Source of the DNA: a virus
DNA: 64,000 nucleotides
Direction: 5' to 3' (one strand)
IMG/VR virus record: IMGVR_UViG_3300027996_002186
Location: 310,001-374,000 of that record
The position numbers and the translations under genes are program-made. The notes below the pieces were generated by a model, which saw only the letters and a program-made list of their open reading frames with translations, did not search any database and had not been told where the DNA came from. Position 1 is the stretch's first letter; each line of letters opens with the position of its first letter. Shown here one piece after another: positions 52,390 to 60,600 of this stretch.

Positions 52390-53685
52390 TTAATCATGAC
52401 ATTGTAAATCACCATCATCATCCATATAACAACCATCGGTATCTCTGAATGTTCTATTTATATATAAATCACCATCTCTATCATTAGTTAACGACCCCAA
52501 CCAATGATCGAAGCTTAAATAACACATAGTATCCATATAAGGATATCTAGTCCATTTACCACCACTGCCGGTTAACTTAACAACCAAGACAGCAGATTTA
52601 CTAGTTGAACCATTTGTGATTTTTTCACTTGGATCCATGGTTTGTGATTTCTTATACCACCAGTTATTCTTCTCAGCATATTGTTTGAATAATTCAACAT
52701 CACTATCATTCGTTGTGTATATTCTATCCATAAATGTACCTTCTGTTCCGTCAATAGTAGCTTTCCATAATAACGCTCTACCCTTTATTTGATCTGACTT
52801 AAACACACCATTACCTTTAATTTCACCATCATCACCATATAAAATAACCATTTGAATTTCTTTTGTGTTGTTACAATACATATCAAAAAATTCACTAGGT
52901 GATTCAGCCATACAAGAACTATTCAAAACACCTCCACCATCAACATATCTATCTTCATTGCTATTATCATACCAATATGCTATATCTTCACCTTTAACAA
53001 TATCGAATTGTTTTAATACGTCCTGTGCGAAATCAAATGTGGCTTTATATGTATTTGTAAATTCTTCTATGTCTTTATCAAGAAATTCTAACCCAGATGC
53101 TTTTAACACAGCTCTAACTAATCTACCAACTTTAATTTTATTTCTTGATGTAGACCATATTTTAGAATTTTCTGATGAATCTGTTTCTTCCAATGATTCT
53201 TTATTAAGAACTGTTTTTCTAGGTGAGTCGGTATCATCTTCTTCAAATATAACATATATCTTACCAGATGACTCACTAATAGTTTCTCCTAAAATAATAC
53301 CAATAGTTTGGTCTACGGGTGCCCAAGGTTCTCCTGATGGCTTTTCATAACCAAGAGCTTCGAAAAGTTTATTATTACCATTGGAGTGTGTTAAATACCT
53401 TTGTGAATCTATAACTTCCCATAATTGTGGTTTATCCTTTAATATTTCTTGTGCTTTTCTATCTGGTGTGAATGAAACAGCATCCTTAGCATCAGTAATA
53501 TCAATATAGTTGTGTGAAATTTTCACATCTTTAGAATAAAGATTCAATAATTCGGATGCTATCTTATTTGATTTCATCTTATTCAATAAGTTAATAAACT
53601 TTTTAGAAAAAACCATTTTAGATTCTAGTAATAGCTCATAAGCTACTTTTTCTGTTATATAATCATTATATTTTAATAAACTCAT
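52390..53685 (-). CDS. Putative capsid-targeted protein with conserved Cys-Met motif
   Basis: 431 residues from the ATG at 53685 (MSLLKYNDYITEKVAYELLL); an upstream TTG-initiated frame to 53736 is less likely. The leader is longer than usual and ends LLLESK. The C-terminal half has VDGGGVLNSSCMAES, FFDMYCNNT, IQMVILYGDDGEI and GRALLWKATIDG with FMDRIYTT, a set I have seen in other large phage proteins of unknown role. A Cys/His/Asp protease-like site is conceivable but not shown. Confidence 0.6.
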   Translation of the reverse strand: MSLLKYNDYITEKVAYELLLESKMVFSKKFINLLNKMKSNKIASELLNLYSKDVKISHNYIDITDAKDAVSFTPDRKAQEILKDKPQLWEVIDSQRYLTHSNGNNKLFEALGYEKPSGEPWAPVDQTIGIILGETISESSGKIYVIFEEDDTDSPRKTVLNKESLEETDSSENSKIWSTSRNKIKVGRLVRAVLKASGLEFLDKDIEEFTNTYKATFDFAQDVLKQFDIVKGEDIAYWYDNSNEDRYVDGGGVLNSSCMAESPSEFFDMYCNNTKEIQMVILYGDDGEIKGNGVFKSDQIKGRALLWKATIDGTEGTFMDRIYTTNDSDVELFKQYAEKNNWWYKKSQTMDPSEKITNGSTSKSAVLVVKLTGSGGKWTRYPYMDTMCYLSFDHWLGSLTNDRDGDLYINRTFRDTDGCYMDDDGDLQCHD

Positions 53686-53762
53686 CAAATTAGTTATTGT
53701 TTTATTATTGTTATATATTAAAATATAAAAATTCAAAACACTAAATTTTAACCAAATTGAAA

Positions 53763-53774
53763 TTTTAATATATA
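53763..53774 (+). promoter_or_regulatory. Late-promoter-like motif TTTTAATATATA
   Basis: TTTTAATATATA, ACCA, then GTG at 53779: the standard 4-base spacing but with a GTG start. Confidence 0.48.
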
Positions 53775-53778
53775 ACCA

Positions 53779-54036
53779 GTGAAGAAAATTTTATACAGAG
53801 TTATGAAAAATAAAATAATTAACTTAATAAAGTTGTTAGGATTTGGTGTTAATGAACTTTTAATGGATATAAATCTACCAATGGCTGATTTTAATTCAGT
53901 TGAGTGGGATGCCGAAACAAATAAAGTTTTCTTACATATATTCAAGGATGATTTAGATATCATTATTGATTTTGATGATGTTGATGAAGAAAGTCAATTA
54001 AAATTATATCAACTATTATCAATTATTTACAACTAA
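53779..54036 (+). CDS. Hypothetical acidic protein, GTG start
   Basis: 85 residues if translation starts at GTG 53779 (supported by the motif 4 bases upstream), or 77 from the ATG at 53803. Basic amphipathic N-terminus (KKILYRVMKNKIINLIKLLG) followed by an acidic body (DDLDIIIDFDDVDEES). No family recognised. The N-terminus is Lys-rich but lacks the ES end. Confidence 0.55.
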   Translation: MKKILYRVMKNKIINLIKLLGFGVNELLMDINLPMADFNSVEWDAETNKVFLHIFKDDLDIIIDFDDVDEESQLKLYQLLSIIYN

Positions 54037-54100
54037 TTGATAAGTGATAATTATCACTACTCAATTTCATCACTTACACCACCATAAACAACATATAATA

Positions 54101-55060
54101 TTATAATGATATTAGCATTTCTACTAATTCTTTTTGCGGAAAGCAATCATACTTATCTTTACGAACATTTGTGTGTGTCCATAACCCGAATTGGTTTGCA
54201 TTATACGCATCTTCATTAAATTCAAATGCTTCTGCAGGTGGCATTCCATATCTCAATAATTTAGGCAATCCATGTACCAAGTCCATTTTAGGATATATGT
54301 CTTTTAGATGTAGTAATAACAATCTAAGACTTTCTATTTGTTTAGTTGTGTATGCGTGCCAATATTGATGGCCTCTGAATTCGTAACCTAGATCACAAAC
54401 AAATTCTGGCATAACCTCGGTATTAACATATGTGTAGAATTTACCGTTTTTCTTAGTAAGATATCCGAAGTTACATAACTCAACTCCACCAGAAAACTTT
54501 GAAATGTTAAAACCACCGACCTTTCCTAGATGCCACCCTAGATAATTATCAGGAAAACATTCCACCGTAACTCCATCATATTTAGCTTCATTTCCTTTTA
54601 CATTAGAACCCCCGATTACGTACTGTGTAGCAACTCTACCTCTAGAATCTTTATTCCAACTATTAACTGTGTTATATGGATTATCCCAACCAGCGGTGTG
54701 GTGTATGAAAAAACCAAGTGGTTCAATCTTACCATAATCTCTTACATATTCATCTGAATCCAAATATACCTTATCAATAACTAGACCATCCTTTGTTGTG
54801 TATTTACCATGATACGCTAGCTTATCATCTTTATCGTTAGATGGTTCTTCATTTTTAGTTGTTGATGATTGATCAGTATCAATACCAGCAGCTTCCCATG
54901 TTTTCCTTCCAACTATACCATCAGCAACTAATCCGTTGTCTTTTTGAAATTGTATAGTTAACCTTTCCGTTCCAGAACCGAATATACCATCTGGTGTCGT
55001 TTTTAAAACTTGTTGCCATTCAACTACTTCAGATCCTCTGTCTCCTTTTCTAATTGTCAT
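54101..55060 (-). CDS. Endolysin 1: PG-binding plus amidase
   Basis: 319 residues. Residues 1-58 are a PG_binding_1 domain (KGDRGSEVVEWQQVL, TPDGIFGSGTERLTIQFQK, DGIVGRKTWEAAG). Residues ~105-319 are an N-acetylmuramoyl-L-alanine amidase (Amidase_2): FFIHHTAGWDN (zinc His), GWHLGKVGGF, and THTNVRKDKYDCFPQ with the second zinc His and a Cys/Asp third ligand. It would cleave the stem peptide from peptidoglycan at lysis. No signal peptide. Confidence 0.9.
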   Translation of the reverse strand: MTIRKGDRGSEVVEWQQVLKTTPDGIFGSGTERLTIQFQKDNGLVADGIVGRKTWEAAGIDTDQSSTTKNEEPSNDKDDKLAYHGKYTTKDGLVIDKVYLDSDEYVRDYGKIEPLGFFIHHTAGWDNPYNTVNSWNKDSRGRVATQYVIGGSNVKGNEAKYDGVTVECFPDNYLGWHLGKVGGFNISKFSGGVELCNFGYLTKKNGKFYTYVNTEVMPEFVCDLGYEFRGHQYWHAYTTKQIESLRLLLLHLKDIYPKMDLVHGLPKLLRYGMPPAEAFEFNEDAYNANQFGLWTHTNVRKDKYDCFPQKELVEMLISL

Positions 55061-55093
55061 AATATTTTTTATTTTTTAATAATTTTATATACT

Positions 55094-56125
55094 TCATAAA
55101 GTGTTTAACATTTCTATCATCTCCTTCTGTGGGAATATATCAAATTTACCTGTTCTTACTTGTGTATTGTTTCTAAGACCACCATGACTAAACCACTTAA
55201 CATCATACTCAAACCATTGTTCGTCATAAATACCAGTCTCAATTTGTATATCCCATCTTTTTTTCAAATATAAAATAAGTTTTCTAGTACTTTCTATTTG
55301 AGCATCTGTATATCTTTCATAATGTGTATATCCTCTGAAAGGTTTATCTAACTCAACAACATCCTCATCATTAATAGGTTGATTAACATAATTATAATAT
55401 CTACCATCTTTACCTAATGTCAATGGTCCATAATTACATATCTCAATACCAATAGATTTTGAGTTTAATGCTTTACTTTTTGTGTGTGATATATCTAAAT
55501 GATAAGCCCAGTGTCTATCATCAAATGATCTTAATACTTTACCATCCCATAATATATCATTTTTAGATGAAGAACTTCTACCTATTACAAATTGTGTTCC
55601 AACTCTTAATGGTTTCGGATTACCCTTTTTATCTAAAATAGCATTACCCTTTTTATCTTTTTGGAAATCTCTTTCCCAACCACCGATAGTCCAATCTGGT
55701 CTAGACCCACCAGCAGTGTGGTGTAACCAAATTGTATCTTTTACTGTTTCTGTTTTATAATATTCATCATCTTCTAAAAAACAATCATATATTGTTAATG
55801 AATCCTCGCCGATATAAGATATTTTAAATGGTATATTTTCATTTCTAGGAGTTGGAGTGATAACAACATCAGTCTCAATACCCTTTGACTCTTTTTCTTT
55901 TTTATTTTCTAAATGGTTAGTTATTTGACTCCAAGTTTGTGGACCAATAACACCATCAGCTTTTATACCAACAGACCTTTGATAATTAGTAACTGATACT
56001 AATGTATTTTGAGTGAAGTTCCCATCAATTATATTTTTGTGATATCCATATTCTTTTAATCTAGTTTGTACCCAACGGACATCATCACCGGACATTTTCA
56101 GCATTAAAATTCTCTTTAGTTTCAT
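55094..56125 (-). CDS. Endolysin 2 paralogue with altered zinc site
   Basis: 343 residues, same architecture as the next gene: PG_binding_1 (MSGDDVRWVQTRLKEYGYHK, DGVIGPQTWSQI) and Amidase_2 (IWLHHTAGGSRPDW, HWAYHLDISHT). At the C-terminal zinc position it reads RNNTQVRTGKFDIFPQ where the paralogue has THTNVRKDKYDCFPQ, so the second zinc His is Asn and the Cys is Ile. It may be inactive, or bind but not cut. A 33-base gap separates the two. Confidence 0.85.
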   Translation of the reverse strand: MKLKRILMLKMSGDDVRWVQTRLKEYGYHKNIIDGNFTQNTLVSVTNYQRSVGIKADGVIGPQTWSQITNHLENKKEKESKGIETDVVITPTPRNENIPFKISYIGEDSLTIYDCFLEDDEYYKTETVKDTIWLHHTAGGSRPDWTIGGWERDFQKDKKGNAILDKKGNPKPLRVGTQFVIGRSSSSKNDILWDGKVLRSFDDRHWAYHLDISHTKSKALNSKSIGIEICNYGPLTLGKDGRYYNYVNQPINDEDVVELDKPFRGYTHYERYTDAQIESTRKLILYLKKRWDIQIETGIYDEQWFEYDVKWFSHGGLRNNTQVRTGKFDIFPQKEMIEMLNTL

Positions 56126-56640
56126 AAACTATTATTATTTTTATATCTTTCTTTTTGCTTATTATCTAAATATGCTTTCAAATCAGCATAAGTAACATTT
56201 CCTGGGTTTTGAAGTATATTTTCAGCAATACCATCTGCCTTAACTTCAAGCTTCTTAAGCTCTTCATTCTTAACCCTTTCCTCATACTGATCTTCAACAT
56301 TCTTTAGAATGTGTCCTAGATAAAAATCTATATTATTTTTGATTACCATAATTTTATCGAAAGTATATAAAAATTCCTCGAAGGTATCACCATAATAAAC
56401 AGCGAAGGTATCATCTTTTATAAAATGATCAGCATAGAATTTTATATCACCAACATTTCCTTGGCCATATATCGTAGCTTTGTATTGATTAAAATAGAAA
56501 TAAGTGAATTTATCGTTTGGGTTAAAAGTTCTTTTACCATTTTTCTCAACAGTAGCAACTAATCCAAGATTTATCCTAAAATAACTTGATCTTTTAAATT
56601 CTGTTATAGTTTGATATGATGAAACAACGTGTAAAGCCAT
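56122..56640 (-). CDS. Hypothetical, possibly virion protein
   Basis: 172 residues: beta-rich first half (RINLGLVATVEKNGKRTF, FYFNQYKATIYGQGNVG), helical charged second half. No membrane helix, so it is not a holin. Overlaps the start of endolysin 2 by 4 bases. Confidence 0.55.
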   Translation of the reverse strand: MALHVVSSYQTITEFKRSSYFRINLGLVATVEKNGKRTFNPNDKFTYFYFNQYKATIYGQGNVGDIKFYADHFIKDDTFAVYYGDTFEEFLYTFDKIMVIKNNIDFYLGHILKNVEDQYEERVKNEELKKLEVKADGIAENILQNPGNVTYADLKAYLDNKQKERYKNNNSL

Positions 56641-56732
56641 AGGTTATTTATTAAAAAAAATGTGCTTCCTAATGTATATGATTAAAAATAATGATAATTA
56701 TCAACGATTGTAGAATTTTATGTGTGAAAATA

Positions 56733-57302
56733 TTACTCAGTCTCGATTGCAAACTCATCACTATCATCACCAAATTTATCATCAAGTTCTATCTTTAAAT
56801 CGATTAAGAACTCCTCATCTATATCTTTGATATCAATATTTTTACTAATTTGACCAATTATTTCAGTAAGTTTATCTAAGCTATATTTCTTAAATTTAAT
56901 ATAACATTTTTCTATATCATCACTATCGAAATTTTTCTCTGGATCTTTAGGTATAGCTTCTTTAATATCTATCATTAATATAAGAGTATATGTATTTTCA
57001 TCATCCATAAATTTAATTGTTAATGAGTCATACATTTTAGAATATTTTGATACTTCTGAACTTAGTAAAGAAACACCCAAATCTTCAAAGGTCATTTTAT
57101 TACTATCCTTCATTGATATTTTTTTAATCTTTGTTGGATCTTCTTCTGCTTCTTCTTCTGGGTTATCTATATCACCATCTTGAAAAACAAACATTTTATC
57201 TATCTTTAATTTGATTTGTGATAATGCCGTTGCTATATAACTCTCAGGAGTTTCAGCAAATAACTCTTCTTTTATAAAATCTAAATATTTTCTAACTATC
57301 AT
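56733..57302 (-). CDS. Putative capsid-targeted acidic protein
   Basis: 189 residues from the ATG at 57302 (MIVRKYLDFIKEELFAETPE); an in-frame ATG at 57338 is less likely because TTTTAATATATA sits 4 bases before 57302. Leader YLDFIKE fits the pattern with Glu-Glu instead of Glu-Ser. The mature part is very acidic (DGDIDNPEEEAEEDPTK, ending DDSDEFAIETE). Function unknown. Confidence 0.6.
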   Translation of the reverse strand: MIVRKYLDFIKEELFAETPESYIATALSQIKLKIDKMFVFQDGDIDNPEEEAEEDPTKIKKISMKDSNKMTFEDLGVSLLSSEVSKYSKMYDSLTIKFMDDENTYTLILMIDIKEAIPKDPEKNFDSDDIEKCYIKFKKYSLDKLTEIIGQISKNIDIKDIDEEFLIDLKIELDDKFGDDSDEFAIETE

Positions 57303-57306
57303 ATCA

Positions 57307-57318
57307 TATATATTAAAA
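57307..57318 (-). promoter_or_regulatory. Late-promoter-like motif TTTTAATATATA
   Basis: Minus-strand TTTTAATATATA, TGAT, ATG at 57302. Confidence 0.48.
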
Positions 57319-57373
57319 TAATATAACCTTTTTATCATTTGTTATATTAATATTTAATCACTATATTTATAAA

Positions 57374-58297
57374 ATGAGTAATATAGGATATTGTTGCATA
57401 CCATTAGGTTGTAATTTAAATAAAAAAGCAAAAGAACACATTAAAGTTAACCGAGGAATGATTCGTAGAACATTTCTTTCAAAAGGCATATCTTATGTTT
57501 CTGAATTAGTAATTGAGAATCTCAAAGATACTTTAAAGGTATTGGATTATAATCTGAGCCAAGATATTTATATCTACCGATTATCATCGGATTCATTTCC
57601 TTGGATGTCTGAGTATGAATTTGAAGATTTACCAAATTTTAACAAAATACAATCTTTGTTATTAGATATCGGTGATAAAGTTAAGTCTAATAGTATAAGA
57701 GTTTCATATCATCCAGGTCCTTTTAATGTATTAGCTTCTGAGAATGAGGCAGTTGTTTTAAAAACTATCAAAGAGTTAAATAAACATGCTGAGATAATGG
57801 ATTTGATGGGTTTAGAACAAAACACATTTTACCCAATTAATATACACATCAACACAACAAAACCAACTAGAGAAGAAGCTGCTCAAAGATTCGTAGATAG
57901 ATTTAGTGAGTTAACTGAATCTTGTAAAAAAAGATTAACTATTGAGAATGATGATTCACCAAATCAATACTCAGTTAAGATGTTACATGATTGGTTACAT
58001 AAGAAAATAGGTATACCAGTTGTTTTTGACCAACATCACTTTTTATATGGACCTCAAGACCAAAGTATGGAAGACGCTATAAAACTAGCATACTCAACTT
58101 GGAATACGAGAGTAATGACTCACATGAGTTCATCAAAAACATTAGAAGATAAAACAGGTAGAAAAACAGCTCACTCAGATTATATTTATGAAGAGATAAA
58201 AACTTATGGATTAGATTTTGATACAGAGATTGAAGCTAAGGCTAAAGACCTCGCAGTTATAAAATACAGGAAACAATTTCAGGTTCTAAAAGGATGA
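57374..58297 (+). CDS. uvsE: UV-damage endonuclease (UvsE/UVDE)
   Basis: 307 residues, a TIM barrel with GYCCIPLGCNL, IYRLSSDSFPWMSEYEF, VSYHPGPFNVL (metal His), INIHINTT, LTIENDDSPNQYS (Glu), VFDQHHFLY (Asp, His-His) and KTAHSDYI (His). Cuts 5' to UV photoproducts and some abasic sites. Phage copies suggest exposure to sunlight or need for alternative excision repair. Confidence 0.9.
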   Translation: MSNIGYCCIPLGCNLNKKAKEHIKVNRGMIRRTFLSKGISYVSELVIENLKDTLKVLDYNLSQDIYIYRLSSDSFPWMSEYEFEDLPNFNKIQSLLLDIGDKVKSNSIRVSYHPGPFNVLASENEAVVLKTIKELNKHAEIMDLMGLEQNTFYPINIHINTTKPTREEAAQRFVDRFSELTESCKKRLTIENDDSPNQYSVKMLHDWLHKKIGIPVVFDQHHFLYGPQDQSMEDAIKLAYSTWNTRVMTHMSSSKTLEDKTGRKTAHSDYIYEEIKTYGLDFDTEIEAKAKDLAVIKYRKQFQVLKG

Positions 58298-58299
58298 TG

Positions 58300-58533
58300 T
58301 TAAATACCTAATGATTTTATTTTCATATGTCTTTTAACTTTTAAGTAATCATCCTTATCCATTGATAATGTTATTTTCTTGTCTCTGTAATAAGTTACAC
58401 CTTTACAAACCCAATCAATTTTCACATAATCAATAAAAACACTACTTGTGTATTCAGTTGCTTTTAATATTTTTATCTTATCAAAAAAGCTTATATCGAT
58501 CTCATATATTTCCCCATATATTCTAACTGTCAT
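58300..58533 (-). CDS. Small hypothetical protein
   Basis: 77 residues, beta-rich (VRIYGEIYEIDISFFDK, then YRDKKITLSMDKDDYLKV) with a basic end. No family recognised. Overlaps the preceding gene by 11 bases. Confidence 0.55.
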   Translation of the reverse strand: MTVRIYGEIYEIDISFFDKIKILKATEYTSSVFIDYVKIDWVCKGVTYYRDKKITLSMDKDDYLKVKRHMKIKSLGI

Positions 58534-59011
58534 CTCCTAATATTGAACTTAGTTTATTATCCCTAACTTCATATTTCTCAGTTATATCAGCATATCGAAT
58601 AACATAAAAACTACTCATTTTAGATAAATCGGCGAATTTTGAAATGGTGTAGATTGCGAATTTTTTCCACTTACCCTCTTCAAAGAACTTATGCAAATCT
58701 GATTCGGTTTTGAATGTATAGGCACGTGTCTCATATGTTCTTGTTATGATTTTATTACCTTCCAATTTCATTATGTTAAAAACGGGTGATTTACAAACAT
58801 ATGATATCTTATCCCAATACTTATCAAGTAAATCATCTAACCATAAAGAAGTATTGAATGTTGCTAAATTCACATTAACATTAGAACTATCATTACAAAC
58901 CTCACAATTTTCAACTAAATATTTAAGAGCTTCTAAATTATACTCAGATATTGGATATACTGATAATTCTCTTTTTGGATTCACACTTTTAATAAAATCA
59001 CCAAACATCAT
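58523..59011 (-). CDS. Hypothetical protein
   Basis: 162 residues; VENCEVCNDSSNVNVNLATF contains a lone CxxC, insufficient for a zinc finger. The rest is mixed alpha/beta. Overlaps the dCMP deaminase end by 14 bases. Confidence 0.57.
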   Translation of the reverse strand: MMFGDFIKSVNPKRELSVYPISEYNLEALKYLVENCEVCNDSSNVNVNLATFNTSLWLDDLLDKYWDKISYVCKSPVFNIMKLEGNKIITRTYETRAYTFKTESDLHKFFEEGKWKKFAIYTISKFADLSKMSSFYVIRYADITEKYEVRDNKLSSILGDDS

Positions 59012-59420
59012 ATTTTTTTATTTCTATTCCAGCTTCCTTTAGGAAATCCAAACCGGATGTATCTTTATATTCTATAACATAAACCAATCTTTTTATACCA
59101 GATTGTAAAATCAATTTAGAACAATCTTTACAAGGTGAATGTGTTTGATATAAAGTAGCACCATCACATGAATGTCCATGTCTAGCACATTTCAGAATGG
59201 CGTTTGCTTCTCCGTGTATAACACTCCAACTTGTAGTACCATCATCTATTTCACAAGCGTTATCGAACCCTGTGGGTGTACCATTATAACCATCTGATAT
59301 AATCATACCATTCTTTACAATAAGAGCACCTACTTGTTTACGTGTACAATGAGAGAGATTGGACCACTCTTTAGCCATCTCTAAATATGTTTTATCATAT
59401 CTTTCTTGCTTAGTATCCAT
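58998..59420 (-). CDS. cd: dCMP deaminase
   Basis: 140 residues. HGEANAIL (zinc His and catalytic Glu) and SPCKDCSKLI (two zinc Cys), GYNGTPTGFDN and RKQVGALIV as in T4 Cd. Converts dCMP to dUMP to feed thymidylate synthesis. Part of a minus-strand nucleotide/replication run. It lacks the long insert of T4 Cd that carries a second zinc. Confidence 0.93.
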   Translation of the reverse strand: MDTKQERYDKTYLEMAKEWSNLSHCTRKQVGALIVKNGMIISDGYNGTPTGFDNACEIDDGTTSWSVIHGEANAILKCARHGHSCDGATLYQTHSPCKDCSKLILQSGIKRLVYVIEYKDTSGLDFLKEAGIEIKKYDVW

Positions 59421-59571
59421 TACTTCGATTTTTATTAAATATTCTTTTAATTTTCTCTTTTCTAACTTCTCTGGATAAGTTTAATATATTCTTAATAGCC
59501 CAATCAGTACTGATATATTGATTACCAGTTATCATAAGCTCTTTCATTAATTCCCACTTAAAGTTATTCAT
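59410..59571 (-). CDS. Small hypothetical protein
   Basis: 53 residues from the ATG at 59571 (MNNFKWELMKELM), which overlaps the end of the gene before it; a longer frame to 59622 exists. Helical and basic (REVRKEKIKRIFNKNR). Its stop overlaps the start of the dCMP deaminase gene. Confidence 0.5.
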   Translation of the reverse strand: MNNFKWELMKELMITGNQYISTDWAIKNILNLSREVRKEKIKRIFNKNRSNGY

Positions 59572-59737
59572 TGAATATATTTTTAATTTTATACATCCTC
59601 TCAGATCTTTTATCAAGCCCATTAATCATGTCACTAACAACCTGACTAGTAACTATGTAATTACCAACTCCTCTTCTCGAATATTTGTTTATTTTAGAAG
59701 CAGTTTTTAATATTTTATCAAATAAATTTTTAGACAA
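59564..59737 (-). CDS. TTG-start micro-protein resembling a capsid segment
   Basis: 57 residues from TTG at 59737, 6 bases after the NusG stop; no ATG is available in frame before the conserved part. KINKYSRRGVGNYIVTSQVV resembles the R-[RT]-G-x-G-N-[FWY]-[IV]-[VI]-x-S-x-x-V strand of T4-type major capsid proteins. Ends DKRSERMYKIKNIFNE, basic. Together with the micro-protein at 25562 it looks like a capsid-derived fragment. The last 8 bases overlap the next start. Confidence 0.5.
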   Translation of the reverse strand: MSKNLFDKILKTASKINKYSRRGVGNYIVTSQVVSDMINGLDKRSERMYKIKNIFNE

Positions 59738-59743
59738 TGATAT

Positions 59744-60283
59744 TTATTTCTTTTTGTCTATTTGCATTATATTAAGATCCATAGGTGTTTTTCTACCAAA
59801 AATAGCAACGGATACTGTAATCCTATCACCATTAATAGCTTCAATGGTACCAATCATTGTATCAAATGGGCCATCTGTTATTGAGACATCCTCACCAACA
59901 ATAAACATATCACTAATATCCATTTCTTTTTGTTCTTCTTGTTGACCTATCATTCTTTTTATCTCTTTTTCTTTCATAGGATTTATACTACCATCTCTTT
60001 CTGTTAAAAATCCGGTTGCTCCGTCACAACCACTTAGAAAGTATTTCAACTCACCAATAGAATTGGCTTCAACAAAAATATAACCAGGAAACATTATTTT
60101 ATCTCTGACAACTTTTTTACCATTTTTAAGATTCACAACAGTTTCCATTGGCACAAGTACTTGACTAACAGCCTTTTGTAATTCCGGTTCTTTTTGTATT
60201 CTCTCACAAACTTTTCTTTCTTTATTACCCTGTGTTCTGATAATATACCAATTCATTGTTTTTTCTTTTGTTCTAGTTCTCAT
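59744..60283 (-). CDS. nusG: NusG transcription factor
   Basis: 179 residues. NGN domain with NWYIIRTQGNKERKVCERI and MFPGYIFVEAN, then GATGFLTERDGSINPM, and a KOW domain VGEDVSITDGPFDTMIGTIEAINGDRI. Both NusG domains are intact. Start at 60283 overlaps the previous stop; MNWYIIRT at 60256 is the alternative. It could steer host RNA polymerase or couple it to translation on phage DNA. Confidence 0.93.
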   Translation of the reverse strand: MRTRTKEKTMNWYIIRTQGNKERKVCERIQKEPELQKAVSQVLVPMETVVNLKNGKKVVRDKIMFPGYIFVEANSIGELKYFLSGCDGATGFLTERDGSINPMKEKEIKRMIGQQEEQKEMDISDMFIVGEDVSITDGPFDTMIGTIEAINGDRITVSVAIFGRKTPMDLNIMQIDKKK

Positions 60284-60600
60284 AATATTTGTATTAATTT
60301 ATTTATCTTAAAGTCTCTTAATTTCTCTTTAGCTTCACTATTTTTTGATAACCATTTCTGGAATTCTTCATTACTTGTAACTTCTTCTATTTTAGAAACC
60401 TTATTAAGTTCAATATATTTTATTAAAATTGAATCTTTTTTATTCTCATCTGATTTTTGATATATTTCAAAATCTACACTATCAAACTCAACCATACAAA
60501 AATAAAACTTATCACCCTTTAAATAATTAAAGAAAACTAGGTTATCAAACCTTCCCATTTCCTCTTCCTTAAATAATATTATTTTATCCGATCTTATCAA
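60280..60600 (-). CDS. Hypothetical protein
   Basis: 106 residues. FCMVEFDSVDFEIYQKSDEN and a Lys/Glu-rich helical end. Not recognised. Four-base overlap with nusG and 17-base overlap with the gp62-like gene. Confidence 0.55.
   Translation of the reverse strand: MIRSDKIILFKEEEMGRFDNLVFFNYLKGDKFYFCMVEFDSVDFEIYQKSDENKKDSILIKYIELNKVSKIEEVTSNEEFQKWLSKNSEAKEKLRDFKINKLIQIL

Noticed and set aside
52865-53350. 161-codon plus-strand frame
   Set aside because: Antisense to the well-supported minus-strand gene 52390-53685, Ser/Leu-rich, no promoter or motif.
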